DNA of 64,000 bases from Streptomyces xanthophaeus (GTDB taxonomy: Bacteria > Actinomycetota > Actinomycetes > Streptomycetales > Streptomycetaceae), in assembly GCF_000725805.1 (NCBI RefSeq), contig NZ_KL647137.1, positions 62,001 to 126,000 of the forward strand, written 5' to 3'. The translations under genes and the position numbers were made by a program. The notes under the pieces are model-generated. The model was not told where the DNA came from, ran no database searches, and worked only from the letters and a program-made list of their open reading frames with translations. Positions 62,986 through 64,000 of the stretch are shown here, one piece after another. How positions within the stretch are numbered: position 1 is the stretch's first letter; every line of letters starts with the position of its first letter.

Positions 62986-63414
62986 TCAGCTCACCGCGTA
63001 CGTGAATTCGTACGCGACCGAAGGGTCGCCGTGACGGCTGGTGAACCCTCCGGTGCCCGTCAGGCCCGCCAGTTCGCCGGTGGCGGAGCCGGGCACCACC
63101 TCGAACCGGCAGCGCGTACCGGTCCCGTCGAAGCTGCCGCGCTCCTCCAGCAGGAAGCTGCCGTGACGCCCGTCGACGCTCCCGGACACCAGCTCCATGC
63201 CGGCGAAGCTGCCGGTGCTCTCCCCGGTGTAGGCGACCGTGTACGCGCAGAGCGTGCCGGAGGCCTCGATCCCGCCGGTGAAGGCGTTGGTGACGCGGGC
63301 GTGCGCGAGCCGGGGAGCGGCCCCGGACGGCCCGATCGGCTTCTCCTCCCAGTCGGCGAAGGTGAAACGGCCCCCGGTGCGTACGGATCCGGGTGCTGGA
63401 GTGGATGTGGGCAC
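62986..63414 (-). CDS. DUF3224 domain-containing protein
   Basis: The 142-residue protein has the DUF3224 pattern: [69 protein letters not shown], and [14 protein letters not shown] (quoted in parts). This small beta-barrel family resembles allene oxide cyclase-like proteins; its function is unknown. GTG 63414 follows GGGAGG, so I did not use the longer open frame. It is divergent from a WYL-type regulator and shares the palindrome at 63484-63510. Confidence 0.85.
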   Translation of the reverse strand: MPTSTPAPGSVRTGGRFTFADWEEKPIGPSGAAPRLAHARVTNAFTGGIEASGTLCAYTVAYTGESTGSFAGMELVSGSVDGRHGSFLLEERGSFDGTGTRCRFEVVPGSATGELAGLTGTGGFTSRHGDPSVAYEFTYAVS

Positions 63415-63483
63415 GGTTGTCCTCCCGGCAGGCCGGACGGTCGCGTCCGGCGGTTCATCAGGCTGTGCCCCCAGGCTGGCAGC

Positions 63484-63510
63484 CGTACCTGACACCTGCT
63501 GTCAGGTACG
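63484..63510. promoter_or_regulatory. perfect 11-5-11 operator palindrome
   Basis: CGTACCTGACA (63484-63494) and its exact complement (63500-63510) are separated by CCTGC. The site lies in the 112-base divergent region, 17 bases before the regulator start and 69 bases from the DUF3224 start, and is the probable operator for the WYL-type regulator. Confidence 0.82.
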
Positions 63511-63526
63511 CGGGATCATGGGTGCC

Positions 63527-64000
63527 ATGCGCGCCGACCGGCTCCTCTCCCTGCTCCTGCTGCTCCAGAACCGTGGCCGGATGACCGCGCCCGAACTGGC
63601 CGAGGCCCTGGAGGTGTCCGTGCGCACCGTCTACCGGGACGTCGAAGCCCTGGGCGCCGCCGGGGTCCCCGTCCACGCCGACCGCGGCCCGGCCGGCGGG
63701 TACCGGCTCCCCGACGGCTACCGCACCCGCCTCACGGGCCTCACCGACGACCAGGCGGCCTCCCTCTTCCTCACCGGGGTGCCGGGTCCCGCACAGGACC
63801 TCGGCCTCGGTGCGGACCTGGTCGCCGCCCAGCTGAAGTTGCAGGCCGCGCTCCCCGCGGCGCTGGCCGGACGGGCCCGCCGGATCCAGGACCGCTTCCA
63901 CCTGGACGCACCCGCCTGGTTCCGGGACGCGGACCCGGTCCCGTACCTCGGGCAGATCGCCCGGGCGGTCTGGGACCAGCGCGTCCTGCGCACCTGCTAC
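63527..64000 (+). CDS. YafY-type transcriptional regulator (HTH, WYL expected), partial
   Basis: The 3' end is cut by the window edge (158 codons present). The N-terminal winged HTH is clear: [41 protein letters not shown] (in parts; HTH about 19-42), followed by the wing [12 protein letters not shown] and the linker. A WYL ligand-binding domain normally follows beyond residue 140. ATG 63527 is used; an in-frame ATG at 63518 is possible. It is divergent from a DUF3224 gene, a pairing often seen in actinomycetes where the regulator controls both. Confidence 0.85.
   Translation, partial: MRADRLLSLLLLLQNRGRMTAPELAEALEVSVRTVYRDVEALGAAGVPVHADRGPAGGYRLPDGYRTRLTGLTDDQAASLFLTGVPGPAQDLGLGADLVAAQLKLQAALPAALAGRARRIQDRFHLDAPAWFRDADPVPYLGQIARAVWDQRVLRTCY

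Noticed and set aside
1..64000. CRISPR array, tRNA/rRNA genes, insertion sequences or prophage
   Set aside because: No regularly spaced repeats, transposase, integrase or RNA-gene signatures were seen on reading through both strands.

Overview
The window is chromosomal DNA from a high-GC actinomycete, almost certainly a Streptomyces. The evidence is very strong G/C in third codon positions, a subtilisin-inhibitor (SSI) gene, an NsdA-like TPR regulator, DUF397, roadblock/LC7 and SpoIIE-phosphatase families, mycothiol- and F420-type enzymes, and rare TTA codons in a handful of genes. I see no rRNA, tRNA, CRISPR array, prophage or insertion sequence. About 50 protein genes fill it, broken by hairpin terminators and a few regulatory palindromes.

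Layout. 0-12 kb: a carotenoid-dehydrogenase-like oxidoreductase, a deazaflavin-type reductase and a secreted serine hydrolase, then a nitronate monooxygenase/acyl-CoA ligase operon, a secreted repeat protein, a Ca2+/H+ antiporter and an exported penicillin-acylase-family enzyme. 12-22.5 kb is a CoA-chemistry island: an acyl-CoA ligase, a YihY membrane protein, PaaK behind a PaaR-like palindrome, then a FadD19-like ligase divergent from an EchA19-like hydratase, followed by a DUF35 protein and two Cys-less thiolase-fold proteins. This order resembles the mycobacterial steroid side-chain genes Rv3515c-Rv3523. 22.5-30 kb: small conserved genes, a LuxR-family giant regulator broken by a one-base frameshift in its P-loop and with a disrupted DNA-binding domain, a mycothiol-dependent enzyme, and a Tat-exported 3-ketosteroid dehydrogenase (KstD). 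30-44 kb: ankyrin protein, phosphotransferase, NsdA-like regulator, PAS-SpoIIE phosphatase, an exported two-subunit molybdenum hydroxylase, and two PucR-type regulators around an APC permease. 44-53 kb: a TetR gene with its own palindrome, an M48 protease, a four-gene roadblock-type cluster and a large GT2-TagF teichoic-acid enzyme. 53-64 kb: sirtuin, SSI, CNB-domain protein, GH5 cellulase, a large secreted propeller/LamG protein, and a DUF3224/WYL-regulator divergent pair sharing a perfect palindrome.

The most interesting system-level signal is a 17-bp palindrome, TCTGAC-N5-(G/A)TCAGA, found at three promoters up to 25 kb apart: before the nitronate monooxygenase/ligase operon, between the FadD19-like and EchA19-like genes, and before the exported KstD. 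It ties these loci into one candidate regulon for steroid or isoprenoid-like substrates, controlled by a regulator not identified in this window. Other notable points are the roadblock cluster without a partner GTPase, the decayed LAL regulator, and TTA (bldA-type) codons in the cellulase, phosphotransferase, roadblock-cluster gene and probably the acylase.
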